Source of the DNA: Gnetum montanum
Taxonomy: Eukaryota; Streptophyta; Gnetopsida; Gnetales; Gnetaceae
Assembly (NCBI GenBank): GCA_015680685.1
Contig: MNCI01029224.1
Span: 217,071-281,070, forward strand
Length of the DNA: 64,000 nt
Reading direction: 5' to 3'
Of the stretch, positions 45,164 to 57,336 are shown piece after piece (the first letter of the stretch is position 1; each line of letters begins with the position of its first letter). Made by a program: the position numbers and the translations under genes. Below the pieces are notes generated by a model, which was given only the letters and a program-made list of their open reading frames with translations, was not told where the DNA came from and made no database searches.

Positions 45164-46640
45164 TGAATAAGCCGATGGTGAGCCCTCATGTCATATGGTG
45201 GCTTGTAATCTTGTAGGAATTCGATCTCACTATGGTAGATAAAAAAGGAACCAAGAATGTGATTACTAACCACCTCTCTCCCTTAAGATGGGATAACAAA
45301 GAGGAGGAGAGCCTGCTCTTTGATCAGTTTCTAGATGAACCTCTCTTTACTAGAGCAATAAATGAACAAATGTCTAAAAAAGAAATATGGTTTAATAGCA
45401 TCCTCACATATCTTCTTACTCAAGAGATGCTACAGGACTCGGATTCTAGGAAAAAGCAAAATTTTTTTCATCAGGTCAAATACTTCATGGAAATCAATGG
45501 ACACCTTTATAAGGTGTGTATTGATGGCTTGATCCATTGGTGTGTCCTTGATGAAGATCAACTGCATGTTCTTCAGGGTGCTCATGAAGGGCCTTGTAGA
45601 GGCCACTATATAAGGAGATGCACAACCATAAAAATATTGATGGCAAGATACTATTGGGCTATACTCATTAGGGATTTCCACTAGTTCATCAAGTCTTGTG
45701 AACATTGTCAATGTGATAGGGGGATGACCACTTGCATGGAAGGTCCTCAAGAGTGGATTCAACCATTGGAACCTTTTAACATATGGGGCATTGACTTCAT
45801 GGATCCCATCACATCCATGTCTTATAGGAAAGTGTATATTATAGTAGCAATTGACTACTACACAAAATGGGTAGAAGTGTTAGCCATTACTGATTGTACA
45901 TCATCCACTACTATCAAATTTATACAAAAAAATAATGTGAATAGGTTTGGGGTGCCACATTAATTAATTTTGGATAATGGAACTCATTTCATAGGTGCCA
46001 CATTTAGAAAATTAATGTAATGCATAGGGGTAGAACATAAATTAACAACACCTTAACACTCCTAGGCCAATGGTCAAGTAGAGGTAACCAACCAGGAGAT
46101 TGCAAAAACACTAATGTGAACCATTAGCAAATATAGGAAGGACTAAAGTAAAAAACTTAATGATGCTCTCTAGGCTTATCTTTCAACTTGGAAACTTCCT
46201 ATTGGATATTCTCCCTACAAGTTGGTGTACAGGAAACTTCCAACACTTCCAATTCAGTCTAGGCTTTGTACACTCTTAATAGCCTATGATCTAAACCTTG
46301 ACCTAAGTTTAGCATAGAAGGGAAGATTGATCAATTTGAACATGCTAGATGAAAATCACTTAGTGTTCCTATCCTTGAATGAGGGGAAGAAGGCATTCAA
46401 CAAGCAATGTCATGACCTTAGAATCAGGAAAGTCAAACTTCAACTAGGAGATAAGGTTCTTTACTGGAACTCCACACATGTACCCTAAAAGAAAAAATTC
46501 CAAAAATTGTGGGAGGGATCTTATGTCATTGATCAAACCTTTTTCTTTGGGATCATGATAATTTATAAACCTGATAACCCAAATAAAAAGTAGTTGGTCA
46601 ATATCCAACAAGTGAGGCCTCTCCTAGAACCAAGATAGGC
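45164..46640 (+). pseudogene. Integrase of element D
   Basis: Open over 45232-45684 with MVDKKGTKNVITNHLSPLRW, then YFMEINGHLYKVCIDGLIHW and the zinc-finger region HEGPCRGHYIRR and SCEHCQCD, so the zinc-binding module missing in A is present here. The core has FNIWGIDFMDPITS, VAIDYYTKWVEVLAITDCTS and LDNGTHFIGATF. The third acidic motif (VEVTNQEIAKT) is near 46080. The C-terminal part reads KVKLQLGDKVLYWNST. TAG and TAA codons interrupt it. Confidence 0.82.
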
Positions 46641-48246
46641 CAGTGTAACTACCACCTCACTGAATGGACACCCATGTTCTATTTTTTGAATCTCCTTTCT
46701 CCAACTCAGTCATGGGGAAGATGGCCATCCATGCTAACCATTACCATGACCTTTCACTTTTTTCTACCTTTTTGTTTTTGACATTTGTTATTTGACAAAT
46801 TTTTGATTTTCAAATTTTTCAAGTTTTACATCATCTTTAGTACCTCTAAACTTTCTTGATTATTTTACACTTTCTTATATATTTTAATTTATTTTGTTTC
46901 TTTTGTCCAAGTGTGATATTTTCTCATCTTTGTTAATAAATTTGCTTTATTTTGATAGGACATAGTGCTGCTGCTGCTGTTCACTAATGATGTTTTATGC
47001 TTAATGTGTGATTATTGATGTTTAGTTTCTATTTTTGAATTCTAATGTCTGATGACTTTGGCATGGTTTATTTTTCATGGAACAAGTAGTGAGTCCATGT
47101 CATCCACCCATCCAATGAACTCTATGGTTTTCCTTGTTCAGGGAATTTGAGGTTCCTTTTCATTAAAGAAATTTTCAATTAATCAGTGACCTTGATAGTT
47201 TTAGAATTAGGAAGGATCCAAAGGTTTGTAAAGGGTGTGACTTCAATGGGACTCAATACTCTTTATACTTTTCTTCTTGCTTGAGTGCTTGAGTATTTTT
47301 CATGAACTTCTTACCATTCCATACCACCCAATGATAGGAATACAAATAAAATAGTTGCATGGTGTGGTTATCATTTTAAAAAAATGATGGGAATTCAAAG
47401 CACACACCTTCGACATGAATTAGTCCTCACATGATGTGGTTTCCTTTTCAAAAAATAAAATAATAATAATAATAATGGAAATTTAAAGCACATCCCTTGG
47501 ACAAATAAAAGGGCTACAAGCACTAGTTATGGGATTCGAACAACATTAATCTATGCCTAAAGGTCCCATCTAACTAAGGCCCTCTCTATTACTTCCTACT
47601 TCTCCTTTATTCTCTTTGTCGAATAGTGGTTGTTATGTGGAAGCACTCCTATGTCTCGAGTGGATGGACCAATCTTAGAGTGATGATGCGTAGTCACTGA
47701 AGGTGGATGGTTTTGTTTTGGACTAAGGATGGAACTTCTTGTATCATTTTAACCACAAACTCCATAAGGAACTTCTTATGACCTCAATTTGGAACTCCAT
47801 TCCACCTTCTCTATCATACATCCATGCTGTCATAACTCACCTCATTGTTAGGTTCTATGTTATGCTCTATGTCTTAGTCTGATGTGTTGGGATTATTGTG
47901 TGGATTCTTTTGGGTTTTTCCTTAACTTATCATGATTATTAAATCAACTATGGGACCCATGAACTCCTTAGTTGAAGTTATGCAAGGGTAAAAACGGGAT
48001 GAGCTTGCTATGGGAGGATCCACTTGCATAGCTTTTGTCTTGATTAGTTAAGGTTCCTTACCTTTGAAATTACTATAATCCTATATTTCATAATTTCCAT
48101 TGTGTAAACTACTCAGTACTCCTTAATCTTTCATTGCATTCATTTATTAAAATAAAATTTTTCCATTTTTTTAAATTTATGAACTTCAACATCCTCTTGT
48201 CATGATTTTATACTATTCTTGGTCTTCTAAACTTTCATTTAACACC
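46641..48246 (+). other. 3' spacer of element D
   Basis: Homologous to the spacer of A from CCAACTCAGTCATGGG onwards. It contains an imperfect duplication of about 100 bp near 47355-47490 (GGTGTGGTT ... AAAGCACA), an AAT microsatellite at 47460-47475 and a GCT run near 46968. The spacer is cut at 48246 by element E. Confidence 0.55.
48242..48246. repeat. Target-site duplication ACACC, left of element E
   Basis: ACACC precedes the left LTR end of E and is repeated at 58131-58135. Confidence 0.9.
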
Positions 48247-49055
48247 TGATGAGTGGCGAGGTACCCCTACACTCAACCATACGAATACGAGTGTAGCATG
48301 CATGATCTAGTTGAACTCCAAGGACTAAGTGCTTACACGCCTTAATGGAACACTTAGGGTTAATCAATCATTATCTTCCCAAACTTACTTGTATTGTCAC
48401 GGTTGTATGGTTAAGTAAGCTTGAGGTACATGATTTTTTTGTAGCTTTTGAGTTTTTATGTCTTTTGCTAATAAAGAAAAGGAAGAGAAAACTAAGTGGC
48501 TAACTTACATTAACTATTCATTAACTAAGTTCTAAATATTCCTAACACCAGTATCTATTCCCACTTTCCGTACACATCTTAAACTAGTGTAACACTACTG
48601 GGATTACCAAACGCTAATCGTTACTGGGTTACCAAGCACTACACACATGATTGAAGCAGCTGTACCGAGTGTATTTAACTAAAGGAGTTAAGGGTTGAGA
48701 GAGATATTAATTAAATAAGAAAGCATTAAATAAAAATTAATTACTAATTAGTTTAATCTGTATGCTGCAAGGTTTATCATAAAGTTTGTCTTTATTGTCA
48801 TTCACAAAATTGTGCTCAGGTACACATTGCTTGAATAAAGATCCGTTCACTTTGTAACTCCTACTGTAGGCTCACACAAATAATTATAACTTTGGAATAA
48901 CAAAATTGCAAGAGTTTAGCTAAGGGTATAGATCTCTAATTGTGGGAACCAAGGACGTCGCCTCTTATTTATAGAAGATGAGGTAAGATGCGATATCACA
49001 TGTGGGATATCGCGTGGCAATTTTGATATCGTAGGTGCGATATCACGGTTTATCA
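48247..49055 (-). repeat. 3' LTR of element E
   Basis: Plus-strand start TGATGAGTGGCGAGGTACCC, the reverse complement of the LTR end seen in A. The end is GGTTTATCA (TCATCA with one change). The minus-strand TATA box TATAAATA is at 48966-48973. Confidence 0.9.
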
Positions 49056-49065
49056 TACCCCCATG
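49056..49065 (-). other. Polypurine tract of element E
   Basis: On the minus strand CATGGGGGTA directly precedes the LTR, identical to the tract of A. Confidence 0.72.
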
Positions 49066-49143
49066 GCTGAATGAAAACTCGTCTGTGAGTTCCTTACAAA
49101 ATATTGAAAACGTATGGGATTATTAACTTGAATGACACTAATG

Positions 49144-49200
49144 GTGAATGGAACTACATGTGAATGGAACTACATGTGAATGGAACTACATGTGAATGGA
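49144..49200. repeat. 16-bp minisatellite, about 3.5 copies
   Basis: GTGAATGGAACTACAT is repeated exactly at 49144, 49160 and 49176, with a partial fourth copy to 49200. It lies in the 3' spacer of E. The equivalent place in A has no expansion. Confidence 0.92.
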
Positions 49201-49588
49201 TCAACATTATAATACATGGCAATATTAGTGTTTATGATTACAAGAGTGAACACTAATTAACATCTAGCCTTATTTGACAGCTGAGAGAGAAGAGAGAGAG
49301 AAAAAGAAAAGGAAAAGACATGTTGCTACCAATCTCCAAGATTGTGCCTTCCATTGTCCATCCATAGCTACACCATTAATCTCGTTCCTTGCATGACTGC
49401 TCCAGCACTGATCCATCCCAAGTGTTCCTTTAGATCCAGTCTATTACTATATGATTGCCATCTGCACACACAACATAGTTACATATGAGCAAGTATAAGT
49501 ATATCACAATACATTCGATACCTTGCCTTGGTGTAAGGTCCATTGGCTGAGTTGTGATATGGCTAATACGGATTCTAGAGATATAACA

Positions 49589-50110
49589 ATGGTGACTACC
49601 CAAGGTGTAGGGGATAGGAAAAATTAAAAAAATTGGACCAGGGCCCCCATGACTAAGAGCGATCCTCCGATAGAAATAGAATGGAAAAAGATAAGGAATG
49701 AGAAAGATGGAGAAAGAGGAACAATGACAACGCTGATAAAAATTAGATGCTAGAGATGGGAATGAAACACAAAATTTTGATTACAGGAATGTTTAAGGGA
49801 AAGAATTTAACTGATGTACCAAATAGGAATGCCAGTGGGTCCTCCCCAAAGTAGGCTCATGCCTTCAATGCCCTGACAAACCCACATTCAAAGAGTTCAT
49901 AGGCCCCAGGAATGTCATTTGGAAGAAAAAGTTAAAGAGTTAACCACAAAAATTTACCAAAGAGAAAATGATGCATTGACCAAGATATAGACTACTGACA
50001 TAATCGACAATGAAGTGGGAAATGGAGAAAGAATGATGGAGAGAAGGGAATGGAATGGAGTCCTAAGAACAAGGTAATGTACAGTCCCTTGTGTATTTGT
50101 GGTTAATGTG
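49589..50110 (+). pseudogene. Antisense reading frame in the 3' spacer of E, shared with A
   Basis: Plus-strand ATG at 49589 begins MVTTQGVGDRKN, stop, KNWTRAP and passes into MTKSDPPIEIEWKKIRNEKD at 49649. After a frame change near 49740 it continues as MFKGKNLTDVPNRNASGSSP and later GEKGMEWSPKN. The homologous words are found on the minus strand of A at 16562-16117. The frame is broken. The product is Lys-rich and unidentified. It is antisense to gag-pol in both elements. Confidence 0.4.
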
Positions 50111-51110
50111 ACTGAGTAGATCTCATTCCAAATCTAGCCTCAAACAATCCACATCTAGTGACTTCGCATTAATACACTTGGCCAATCCATCCACTTGAAG
50201 TTAGTAAGGATGCTTCCACCAAAGAGTCAACACCATTCTAAAGGAGAAGTAGGAAGTGAGGAAAGAGGGAATTAGTTAGAGGAAACATGTTGGTTTAGTT
50301 CCATAACTAGTGCATGTAGCCTAGATGAGTATTTTGTCTAAGGGGTGTGCTTTAAATTTTCACCTTTTTTTTGCGTGAGAACCATACCATGGAAAGACAT
50401 ATTTTTATTTGCTTAGCTTCTCATTAATGGAGCAATGTTAGAATGGTAAAAAGAGTCAAGAAGAAAATATCCAAGCACCCAAGAGAATGGCTAGCACAAA
50501 TGTGTCAAATTCCTTTGAAGTCACACCCTTTTTAGTCCTTGAGTCCTTCCTTAGTTTGAGAAATGCCAAATCACCAGTTCGTTAAAAGTTTAATTATTAA
50601 AGGAGGAGACTGTACATTTCCAAGCCAAGAAAGATCATAAAAATTTATGGATGCATGAACGATGTGGATTCATTGCCTATCATATCAGAAGAACCATACC
50701 TTAGTATCAACATTACAACTGAAAGGTAAAAACCAAACATTAGCAATCAATAGAATACAGTTCATACCACCATCATGAGCCCTTATTTCATGACGAATTT
50801 AGCAAACAAACAAAAACAACCATAAAAAAAATAAGAGAAACAAGAACAGAATGTCACACAAAGAAATTAAAAAGTATATCGATGGTGCAAAACAAAAACA
50901 GGAAAATTTAAGGAAATTTGTAAAAAAAAAACTTAAAAAGGAACTGAGGGCCTCTAATGATTAGTAGAGGTGCCATCTCCCCCATGACTAAGTTGGAAGG
51001 AGGAGATCCAAAATAGTGAGCGTGGTCATCCCTTTGTAGTGGTCTTTTGTACACTGACCGTTTCATATTCATGGAAGTGTTTGGTCTATTGCACATTAAC
51101 TAATAATCTT
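50111..51110 (-). other. 3' spacer of element E next to integrase
   Basis: Homologous to 15165-16090 of A. No conserved reading frame was recognised on either strand. Confidence 0.45.
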
Positions 51111-52400
51111 TTATCAAGGCTCTCAGGTTTGTATATGGTCATGGCCCCTGAAGGAAAGGTTGCATAAATAATGTAAGGTCCCTCCCATAGTGTTTGAAAT
51201 TTTGTGCGTTGTGGCACATGTGTGGGGTTCCAGTATAGAACCTTATCTCTTAGTTGGTGCTTAACCTTTCAAATTTTCAAGTCATGACATTGTTTATTAT
51301 ATGCCTTGTGCAACTCATTTGATGATAGGCTATCTAATCAATTTTTTTCTAGCATGCTTAAAGTTGCCAACCTTTGTTTTTGTGCTAGATCAAGATTGAG
51401 GTGGAGGTCACAAGTTGTTGATAGTGTATGGAGCTCAATTTGAATCGAGAGCATTGCAAGTTTTCTGTACACTAACTCATAGGGAGAGTAGCCTATAGGG
51501 AGTTTCCAAGTGGAGCGGTATGCCCAAAGAGCATCGTTCAGTTTAGTGCTCCAATCTTGTCTATATTTGCTAATTGTTCTAGTCAATATTTTAGTGATCT
51601 CCCTATTGGTGACCTCAACATGTCCATTAGCTTGGGGGTGGTAAGGTGTAGTCAGTTTATGTTCAACCCCTAAGCATTGCATTAGCTTTTGAAAAGTTGC
51701 ACCTGTGAAGTGAGTTCCATTATCCGAATTAATTGCACATGGCACATTGAACCTATTTATGATTTTTTGTTGCACAAATCGTGTAGCTGTGGATGATGTG
51801 CAATCCTTAATAGTAGCTACTTCAGCCCATTTCGTTAGATAGTCTACGAAAACTATAATGTTAGATTTTCCATCGAACATTGGTGTAATGGGCCCCATAA
51901 AGTCTATTTCCCAAATGTTAAAGGGTTCTAATGATTGAATCCATTGTTGTGGATCCTCCATTCTAGTAGTCATTTCCCCATCACATTGACAACACTCACA
52001 AGATCAAAGAAATTGATAGGCATCCTGAAATAATGTTGGCCAATAATATGTTGCAAGCAAGATCTTAATAGCTGTTTGTCTCCTTGCATAGTAACCCCCA
52101 CAAGGGCCCTCATGAGTGTCTTGGAGAACTCTTAGTTGGTCTACTTCGGGTACACACCATCGAACCAAGCCATTAGGACACACTTTGTAAAGTTGTCCAT
52201 TGATCTCCATGAAGTACTTGGCTCTATGAAGAAATTATTATTTCTTCCTATAGTCCACCTCTTGTGGTGTTTGCTGAGTAAGGAGATAGGTAAGAATACC
52301 ACTATACCAATTTGTTTCTATGGGTTGGTTATTCACTACACCAGCAAAGAGGGCTTCATCAAGAAAGTGATTAGACATTACATATTCATCCTCTTTGCAT
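51111..52400 (-). pseudogene. Integrase of element E, nearly intact core
   Basis: The minus-strand zinc-binding module runs 52210-52004: FMEINGQLYKVCPNGLVRWC, then HEGPCGGYYARRQTAIKILL. After a stop the 211-residue stretch 51973-51338 holds the whole core: FNIWEIDFMGPITP with the first Asp, NSDNGTHFTGATF with the second, and HPQANGHVEVTNREI with the Glu, a D,D,E set with the usual spacing. It continues through WAYRSTWKLPIGYSPYELVY. The C-terminal domain beyond 51338 is broken. This is the best preserved enzyme in the window. Confidence 0.9.
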
Positions 52401-53870
52401 TCCCAGTGCAACCAAGATAAATGATCTACAACTATGTTCTCGGTGCCTTTTCAGTCAACCATCATTAAATCAAACTCCTGTCGGAATACCAGCCATCGTA
52501 TAATACGAGGGCTAACCGTTGGCTTGTTCATAAGGAACCTAATTGCACTATGATTCATGTGGATAAACACTTTGTAACCTAACACATAGTGCCTAAAATT
52601 ATCCAATGTAAACACTACAGCCATTAGTACTTTCTCTATAGTTGTGTAGTTAAGTTATGCATCGACGATACTTCAACTTGCACAGTGGATGTAGTAAGGA
52701 CGTTTTTGGTCATCTAACTATGTAAGTATGGCTCTTAAGGTATAATTGGATGCATTTGTCATGATGTGAAATGGTTGGGACCAGTCAGGAGCTTGTAGAA
52801 TGGGAGTTTCTACTAGCTTTTGTTTCAGGGTTTGGAATACACGTTCACATTCCCTAGTCCAGTCAAAAGTACATCCTTCTTGGTTAGTTCTACCAACGGT
52901 TTGGTAGTATTAGAGAAGTTCTCAATGAATCTCATATAATAGCTAGTGTGTCCAAGGAATGACCAAATATCTTTGACAGTTTCTGGTTGATGGGTGATTC
53001 TTTGGATGACCCTAACTTTATCTAGGTCTACCTCTATTCCTACATATGAAACCTTATTCCCAAGTACTATGCCCTCTTGGACCATCAAATGGCTTTTTTT
53101 GCCAGCTGAGCCTTAGATTGGTTTCTACACATCTTTTTAGCACTTTCTCTAATTGGTCCAAGGCTTGTTCAAAACTCATTCCATAGGTGGAGAAGTCATC
53201 CATGAAGACTTCTACTCCATTTCCAATCTGCTATTGTAATATTCTTAGAGCTAGGCATTGAAACATGGCAGGGGCATTACACAAGCCAAATGGCATTTGT
53301 TTATATGGAAACGTTCCCCAAGGACTGGTGAATGTTGTCTTCTAGGGCTATCTGTATTTGGTTGTACCCACTATAGCCATCCAGAAAACTGTAATAATAA
53401 TGCCTTGCTATGGTGTCTAAGACTTGTTCAATGAATGGCAATAGAAAGTGATCCTTAAATGTTGCCATATTCAATAGCCTAAAATCTATGCACACCCTTC
53501 ATTTACCTACCTTTTTAAGCATGATTACCAGAGGGTTAACCCATTCGCTATAAGCAATGGGATATATGAACCCAGCCTTAAGAAGCTATTCTAATTCTTC
53601 TTTTACCACTTGCTTCAGTTTTCGGTTCAATTACCTTTGCGGTTGTTTTTGAGGTTTCATGGAAAGGTCAGTGTAAATCCTATGTTGGCATATCCTAGGA
53701 TTGATTCTAGTTATTTCAAGATATGACCAGGAAAAGGCTTTTGACCACTTTTTTATTACTTCCAGCAGTCTCCATTTTTGTTTGGAAGCAAGTTTTGCAT
53801 TAATGATCACCAATTTTCCATTTTCAAGGGTTGTATATTCCAAACCAGTGGGCAATGATTTCAATTCCAA
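52401..53870 (-). pseudogene. Reverse transcriptase and RNase H of element E
   Basis: On the minus strand: KLASKQKWRLLEVIKKW, CIDFRLLNMATFKDHFLLPF, YYYSFLDGYSGYNQIQIALE. In another frame VEVFMDDFSTYGMSFEQALD follows with the FMDD catalytic pair intact (about 53215-53180), then GIVLGNKVSYVGIEVDLDKV and FLGHTSYYMRFIENFSNT. The RNase H part between 52825 and 52500 is interrupted by stops. At least two frameshifts separate the blocks. Confidence 0.85.
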
Positions 53871-54800
53871 GGGCTCTTATTTAAATTTTTTAGGAATTTC
53901 TAACTTCCTCCAATTGATGTTTTCCAGATTAAGGTTTGGAAGTTGGCTGTGGACTTGCTCTAGTGCATCTGTGCTTTCGATATACATGCAAGTTATTCCC
54001 TTAGTTAGTTCCATGCACATGAGTGAGTTACTCTCTTGATTAGTTATTAGCCACTGGGTGTCTTCTTGTTGTGTGGCTACTACATATAGGCACTTTTGTA
54101 TATTAATATCTTGTGCACACTGGTTGCATGCAGGTAATACTAAACTTTGCACAACCCATGATCTTTGCATGCAATTGCACCCTATGTCACTATATGCGAT
54201 GCATGTAACCTTCTTCTTCTCAATCTTTCCAAAAGTGTCTTCCTTGAATATTTCTAGGGAAAGATCACAGATCCCTAGGCATGCATCTATAGTACTTAGC
54301 CAAGCCCTTCCCATTATGATTGGAAAGTCTCCTTTACTATTATTTACTTGTATCACTAGGAAATTGGTTAGGTACAACCACGCACACATAGTGGTGACGA
54401 TGTCCTCCACTAATCCCAAGGGGATAGTGATGGACTGGTCGGCCATCTCTAAGCAAATATTGCTCTTTTTCAATGAAGGTAGGTTCTAGGCCTTGTACAT
54501 TTCTTGCAATATTAAGTTGACTCTGGAGCCTGAATCTAGAAGAGCTTTACATGGATCATTCCTAGTGATTTGAAGATAGATTAGAGGGCTTCTAGGGTCA
54601 GAGAATTTCTTGGGAAGGTGGCCTACCTTTATCTAGTCAGTAACAACATGTGTTAACATAACTGTATGCGTTGAGCTTGGTATTTGGTTTGAAGGAAGCT
54701 CTGAAGCTTTATTTGATGGGGAGGCATTTTGAGGTTCAGCTGCTTGTGGTTGTAAGGGCTTTGTTGGATTGTTGGGTCTGAAAAAAAGTCTTTTCTTCAT
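53871..54800 (-). pseudogene. Aspartic protease of element E
   Basis: Minus strand: PCKALLDSGSRVNLILQEMY with the active-site Asp-Ser-Gly-Ser, followed by the TAG shared with A and D at 54489-54491. A 198-residue open stretch (54473-53877) then gives KSNICLEMADQSITIPLGLV, FPIIMGRAWLSTIDACLG and VTCIAYSDIGCNCMQRSWVV. Confidence 0.8.
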
Positions 54801-55239
54801 ATGGTTGTCAGATTAGTGGGTTGAGGATTTATGGCCCTCATGGCATTGTGTTGCTGCAGTTGAGTAGGGAGTTCCCCTTGCATTGTTGGGGTAGGTGGTA
54901 ATGGAGCAATTGGTGTGAGAGATGTGGGTGAATTTGGAGGATGGTGTATTTGTGGGTTATCTTCCCTAGGATAAGGAGTTCTAAAATATTCATGGGCTTG
55001 GTAATGATGTTGTGGTGTACCGTGACCAACAGAGTCACGTGGAAAGATTGGATGCTACATGTAGTAGCCATATGGATTAAGTTGTTAGTATAGGTATTGT
55101 TGCCTTGGTGGTGGCATCCCCCATGATTGTGGATGCTGCCACTGTTGATGTTGCTCAACAAGTTGTGGTGGATTTCCACTTGGATAATATGTTGTTGGTT
55201 GGTGGAACTACCTTGGGTTACGTTAGGGATAAGGTAACC

Positions 55240-57191
55240 ACCGGGGTGTCTATCATTTATTTAGTCTTGGATTGAGTGCATACACCCCAGACTGTTGTAG
55301 ATGTGAGATTCCTAGGTAGCATCCCTTAGGATGGTCATATTGGCATATCTCACATCCACTATCATTATCTGTGTCTAATCCACAACCTCTTCTATGAAGG
55401 CTATCTTACCCTTACCATTGTTACGTGCATTTTCCACTTCTCTTTTTTTCTTTTTGTCGCAGTCACTACCTTGCTCCTTAGACTCCTCTACAATTTTTAG
55501 AACAGTTTCAAACCTACTATCCAGGGAGTCCCACATTTGGTCTACCTTTGCCAATTATTCTGATGTTAATTTTTGAGGAGGCAAAGTTTTCCTATTCACC
55601 ATCTCTTTGAATGGTGACTCTTCCTCCTCCTCACAAAATCTCACTCATTTCCTTCGGAGGGAAGGATCCTGATTGTATTCTTCCATATTTTCTCTCTTTC
55701 ATAGCTCACCTTCTTCCTTGGCAACTTGCTCTAGTAGTCTATGGATTTGATGTGACCTAAGCTCAGATAACCTTCCTTGGGCATATGTCCCAAGGGTTCT
55801 TCTTGTTTCATGCCTAAGTCCATCCACGAGATGACATAGTTGATCCTACTATGAATAACCATGGCCAGGACAACGATGTAATAGTGCATAATAGTGGCTC
55901 ATGGCAGCATCCAAGGGTTAATAATTTCCTTACTTCCATCCTTGGATTTGCTTTCATAGGTTAGACACTCAGGATATATTTGGTACTTATCATTAAACAG
56001 TTCTAACATTGTACTCCACCTCTTAATGGATTCCAGTTCTAAGGACCGGTACTAGCTCTTAGCTTCTTTCACTAGTATCCTTGGAAACAAATTTAATTTT
56101 TGCCATTCATTTTCTATGTTTTGCAACACACATGCATCATGGACTTCTTTCAAATGATTTTCAGGATCAGCATTGTATCCCCTTTCAAATCAATGGATAT
56201 TGTTCATGTCTAACCTCTTGATCCTACTATCCTTTTGGTGCCTTGTTGGGATTCTAATGGCCTCTATTATATCTAACATGCTTCTTGTTGCAAGTAGGGG
56301 TTCTTCATGATTGTCTTGTTCATAGCATCTATGGTGTCTACATGGTTCCCTACTCTTCCTTCTTCTATGCCTTGATTCTCTAGAGTGCCCTCATCCTCGT
56401 TCTCGACTATCTTGTCGATGACTCTCATTTTGTTTTCCCTTATCCTCACGTTTGGTTTCCTTATGACTGTATCTTGACATAAAAGGAGAGGATGAAGGTG
56501 ATAATGAAGGTGAAGAAGGAGGAGAACCATCACCATGATGGTGTGTTCTACCTTCTCTTTGGTGGTCTCGACCTCGATCGTGATCATGAGCAGAATGTCC
56601 GCTTCTATTGTGTGTTTGTGTTTCTTCGTTGAACACTTTGTGCTCGTGGGTACCAAAACCAGTGTTGTGAATAGTGGAGTGAATATTCTGATACATGACC
56701 TCCTGACCAATGTCAGGAGAAGGAACATCGTTTCATGGGGAACCCATTGGGATAGGTTCACCATCCTCAATTTCGCTTAAAATGTGTGGAATGTTATAGG
56801 GCCATTTACCTTTCAAAGACATATGGTATCTCTCCTATCGTAAGTCCCTTTGACATTGCACTTTTGTGGGATGATAATACCTTGTGTCATGATCACATGT
56901 AATGTATTCAGTGTATAAGAGCAACATGCCAACTTGTGAGAGAGCATGAAGAAGCATGTTAGGAACTAATCAGTCTGGGGGTAACACTATGTTACCCTCC
57001 AAGTCTCTCCAACGCGGTTGTTCATCTTGGTGGAGAATAAAGGTGAAATTAGGTGCATACTCATTGGGAAGAGTATATACCACACAAAACTATTGAGGAA
57101 TTGGTGGATCTTGGTTATCTGTATTATGTCACCGACTACTTCCTGTATTAGTCCTAGGTGGTGAAGTGCTCTTATGTGAAGAAGAAGACAT
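55240..57191 (-). pseudogene. gag: gag of element E
   Basis: ATG at 57191 on the minus strand: MSSSSHKSTSPPRTN, with TAG after PIPQ as in A. An Arg/His/Ser-rich basic segment is at 56700-56390. The capsid-type core at 56150-55980 reads IENEWQKLNLFPRILVKEAK and RWSTMLELFNDKYQIYP; here the Gln of LQNIENEW is kept. The zinc-knuckle-like CEICQYDHPKGC is near 55350-55315 and the product ends at LNPRLNK with TGA near 55255. Frameshifts occur near 56280. Confidence 0.78.
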
Positions 57192-57317
57192 GTTGTATTC
57201 GTTTGATGTGCAATGTACCATTGTTTTGTCTTTCTTTGATTAACCCTAAGGGTTCGTTCTAATACTCCAATGATATGAATGATCTCCTATGTTCTATGTA
57301 GTGCACAAACAGCTAAG

Positions 57318-57336
57318 TCCCTGGCAAAGGTGCCAA
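57318..57336 (-). other. Primer-binding site of element E
   Basis: On the minus strand TTGGCACCTTTGCCAGGGAC directly follows the 5' LTR. It is the same tRNA-Asp-type site as in A and D. Confidence 0.78.

Larger units (their letters stand above)
40677..48246 (+). mobile_element. Element D: Athila-like Ty3/gypsy element, interrupted by E, 3' LTR not found
   Basis: A plus-strand relative of A and E with 5' LTR, primer site, gag, protease, a truncated RT, integrase and 3' spacer. Element E is inserted at 48246 within the spacer, so the rest of D should continue at 58131. No second copy of the D LTR was recognised downstream. D therefore either lost its 3' LTR or ends beyond what I could trace. 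A large deletion removes the RT active site and RNase H. Confidence 0.82.

Noticed and set aside
53701-54489. Plus-strand open frames of 112 and 143 codons in element E
   Set aside because: They are shadows of the protease and linker of E, whose minus-strand translation matches A and D.
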